From Pseudomonas sp. H3(2019) (lineage in GTDB: Bacteria; Pseudomonadota; Gammaproteobacteria; Pseudomonadales; Pseudomonadaceae): DNA of 64,000 nt. Of the stretch, positions 62,947 through 64,000 are shown piece after piece. Under the pieces are notes generated by a model that was given only the letters and a program-made list of their open reading frames with translations, ran no database searches and was not told the origin of the DNA. The first letter of the stretch is position 1. Every line of letters starts with the position of its first letter. Made by a program: the position numbers and the translations under genes. The stretch covers positions 62,001-126,000 of the forward strand of contig NZ_VMSG01000013.1 in assembly GCF_007713465.1 (NCBI RefSeq), given 5' to 3'.

Positions 62947-63486
62947 ATGAAAGCCAAGGCTGATGTACCTTTCGCCCCGCTGAACATTGCGGTGCTGACT
63001 GTCAGTGATACCCGCACGCTGGAAACCGATACCTCGGGACAGGTCTTCGTTGACCGCCTCAGTGCCGCCGGGCATAACCTGGCCGCACGTATTCTGCTTA
63101 AAGATGACCTCTACAAAATTCGTGCGCAAGTCGCGACCTGGATCGCTGACGATGTCGTGCAAGTGGTGCTGATTACTGGCGGTACGGGTTTTACCGGTCG
63201 TGACAGCACACCGGAAGCGGTCAGTTGCCTGCTGGATAAGCAGGTCGACGGATTTGGTGAGCTGTTTCGGCAGATCTCGGTTGCGGACATTGGCACCTCG
63301 ACGGTGCAATCCCGGGCGTTGGCAGGGTTGGCCAATGGCACGCTGGTCTGCTGTCTGCCGGGTTCTACCAATGCGGTGCGAACCGGTTGGGACGGGATTC
63401 TCGCGGAGCAACTGGATTCGCGGCATCGTCCGTGCAACTTCGTCGCTCACTTGAAACAGGCGGCACCCTGTGAATCCCGTGGGTAA
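62947..63486 (+). CDS. moaB: MoaB, molybdopterin biosynthesis protein
   Basis: The 179-residue protein has the MoaB/Mog fold with VSDTRTLETDTSG, LITGGTGFTGRDSTPEAV and SRALAGLANGTLVCCLPGSTNAV motifs for molybdopterin binding and adenylylation. The moeA start lies inside its last codons, indicating coupling. Confidence 0.95.
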   Translation: MKAKADVPFAPLNIAVLTVSDTRTLETDTSGQVFVDRLSAAGHNLAARILLKDDLYKIRAQVATWIADDVVQVVLITGGTGFTGRDSTPEAVSCLLDKQVDGFGELFRQISVADIGTSTVQSRALAGLANGTLVCCLPGSTNAVRTGWDGILAEQLDSRHRPCNFVAHLKQAAPCESRG

Positions 63487-64000
63487 GCCGGGCAAGACGG
63501 GCAGCTTGATGCCCGTCGAAGTGGCGCTCGCACGCTTGCTGGAAATGGCTGAGGCGTCGCCAATCCTCGAGCGTGAGCGATTGCCGTTGGCTGCGACCCA
63601 GGGCCGTGTTCTTGCCGAGGACCTGGTATCGACCCTTGATCTGCCGCCATGGCCCAATAGCGCCATGGATGGTTATGCCTTGCGCCTGGCCGATTGGACT
63701 GGCGAACCGCTGGTGGTCAGCCAGAAGATCTTTGCCGGGCAAGCCCCGGAGCCATTGGAACCGGGTACATGTGCACGGATCTTCACTGGTGCCCCGGTGC
63801 CAGCGGGTGCTGACTGCGTCGAAATGCAGGAAAACACGGAAGTTCAGCCAGACCAACGGGTACGTTTTACCGAGACTATGCGCGCAGGGCAGAATATCCG
63901 CCCGCAAGGTCAGGAAACCACGGTGGGTGAACAGGTGTTGATCGCCGGTACGCGCTTGGGTCCTATCGAACAGGGTTTGGCAGCCTCATTGGGGTGTGCA
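63470..64000 (+). CDS. moeA: MoeA, molybdopterin molybdotransferase (3' end outside window)
   Basis: The frame stays open for 177 codons to the window end. From the GTG at 63470 it reads MNPVGKPGKTGSLMPVEVA, and then the MoeA features LPPWPNSAMDGYALR, IFAGQAPEPLEPG, RIFTGAPVPAGADCVEMQE and the GQNIRPQGQE stretch. It inserts molybdate into molybdopterin. The start overlaps moaB by 17 bp; GTG at 63479 and ATG at 63509 are alternatives. Confidence 0.94.
   Translation, partial: MNPVGKPGKTGSLMPVEVALARLLEMAEASPILERERLPLAATQGRVLAEDLVSTLDLPPWPNSAMDGYALRLADWTGEPLVVSQKIFAGQAPEPLEPGTCARIFTGAPVPAGADCVEMQENTEVQPDQRVRFTETMRAGQNIRPQGQETTVGEQVLIAGTRLGPIEQGLAASLGCA

Overview
The window is chromosomal DNA of a Pseudomonas, most likely of the P. 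fluorescens group. The evidence is the high GC, Pseudomonas-type gene content (EarP with an Arg32 EF-P, OspR, SagS, a RocS2/RocA2-like system, OprI, MltF2-like transglycosylase) and long runs of genes in an order I recall from P. aeruginosa, rearranged into several blocks. Almost every gene is a recognisable core or near-core gene. I see no rRNA, tRNA, CRISPR array, prophage or complete insertion sequence.

Layout. 0-5.5 kb: end of the potassium-uptake operon (kdpB fragment, kdpC, kdpD, kdpE), with REP-like palindromic repeats inside and after it. 5.5-14.3 kb: patatin-like protein, small lipoprotein, CHAD protein, thioesterase, Mpo1-like membrane protein, chemotaxis receptor, TatD, a 265-bp MITE-like element, an MltF-family lytic transglycosylase and a DoxX protein. 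14.3-21 kb: a short unknown gene with a structured leader, greB, the ybbA/ybbP ABC pair divergent from tesA, a CxxC protein, an L,D-transpeptidase and oprI. 21-28.5 kb: GNAT, class I DAHP synthase, PilZ protein, thioredoxin-like protein, PanE-like reductase, 5'-nucleotidase, universal stress protein, cysB and a second Gre-family factor. 28.5-41.6 kb: earP-efp, TauE/SafE transporter, LysR regulator, AlkX/YcaQ-type glycosylase, class II DAHP synthase, spermidine-synthase-like protein, enoyl-CoA hydratase, deaD, DODA-type dioxygenase, tpm and htpX.

41.9-48.7 kb is a redox and surface-sensing block: an AlaA-like aminotransferase, msrB, a glutathione peroxidase coupled to ospR, sagS, a DUF815 ATPase and free-methionine-sulfoxide reductase. 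48.7-53.7 kb holds a BvgS-type hybrid kinase, its LuxR-type regulator and a separate REC-only protein that resembles the receiver of RocR. 53.9-60 kb: dgt, a three-gene envelope-stress-type cluster ending in DUF883, an ammonium transporter with a striking stem-loop leader, and a CPA2 antiporter. 60-64 kb: glutaredoxin-like protein, RluA-type pseudouridine synthase, YgdR-type lipoprotein and molybdenum-cofactor genes mobA, moaB and the start of moeA.

The least explained parts are non-coding: the MITE-like element, a perfect 56-bp palindrome, the amt stem-loop, the leader of the gene at 14.47 kb, and the operator-like palindromes before rocA2, mltF2 and tpm. Synteny statements rest on my memory of P. 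aeruginosa gene order, not on a comparison I could run.
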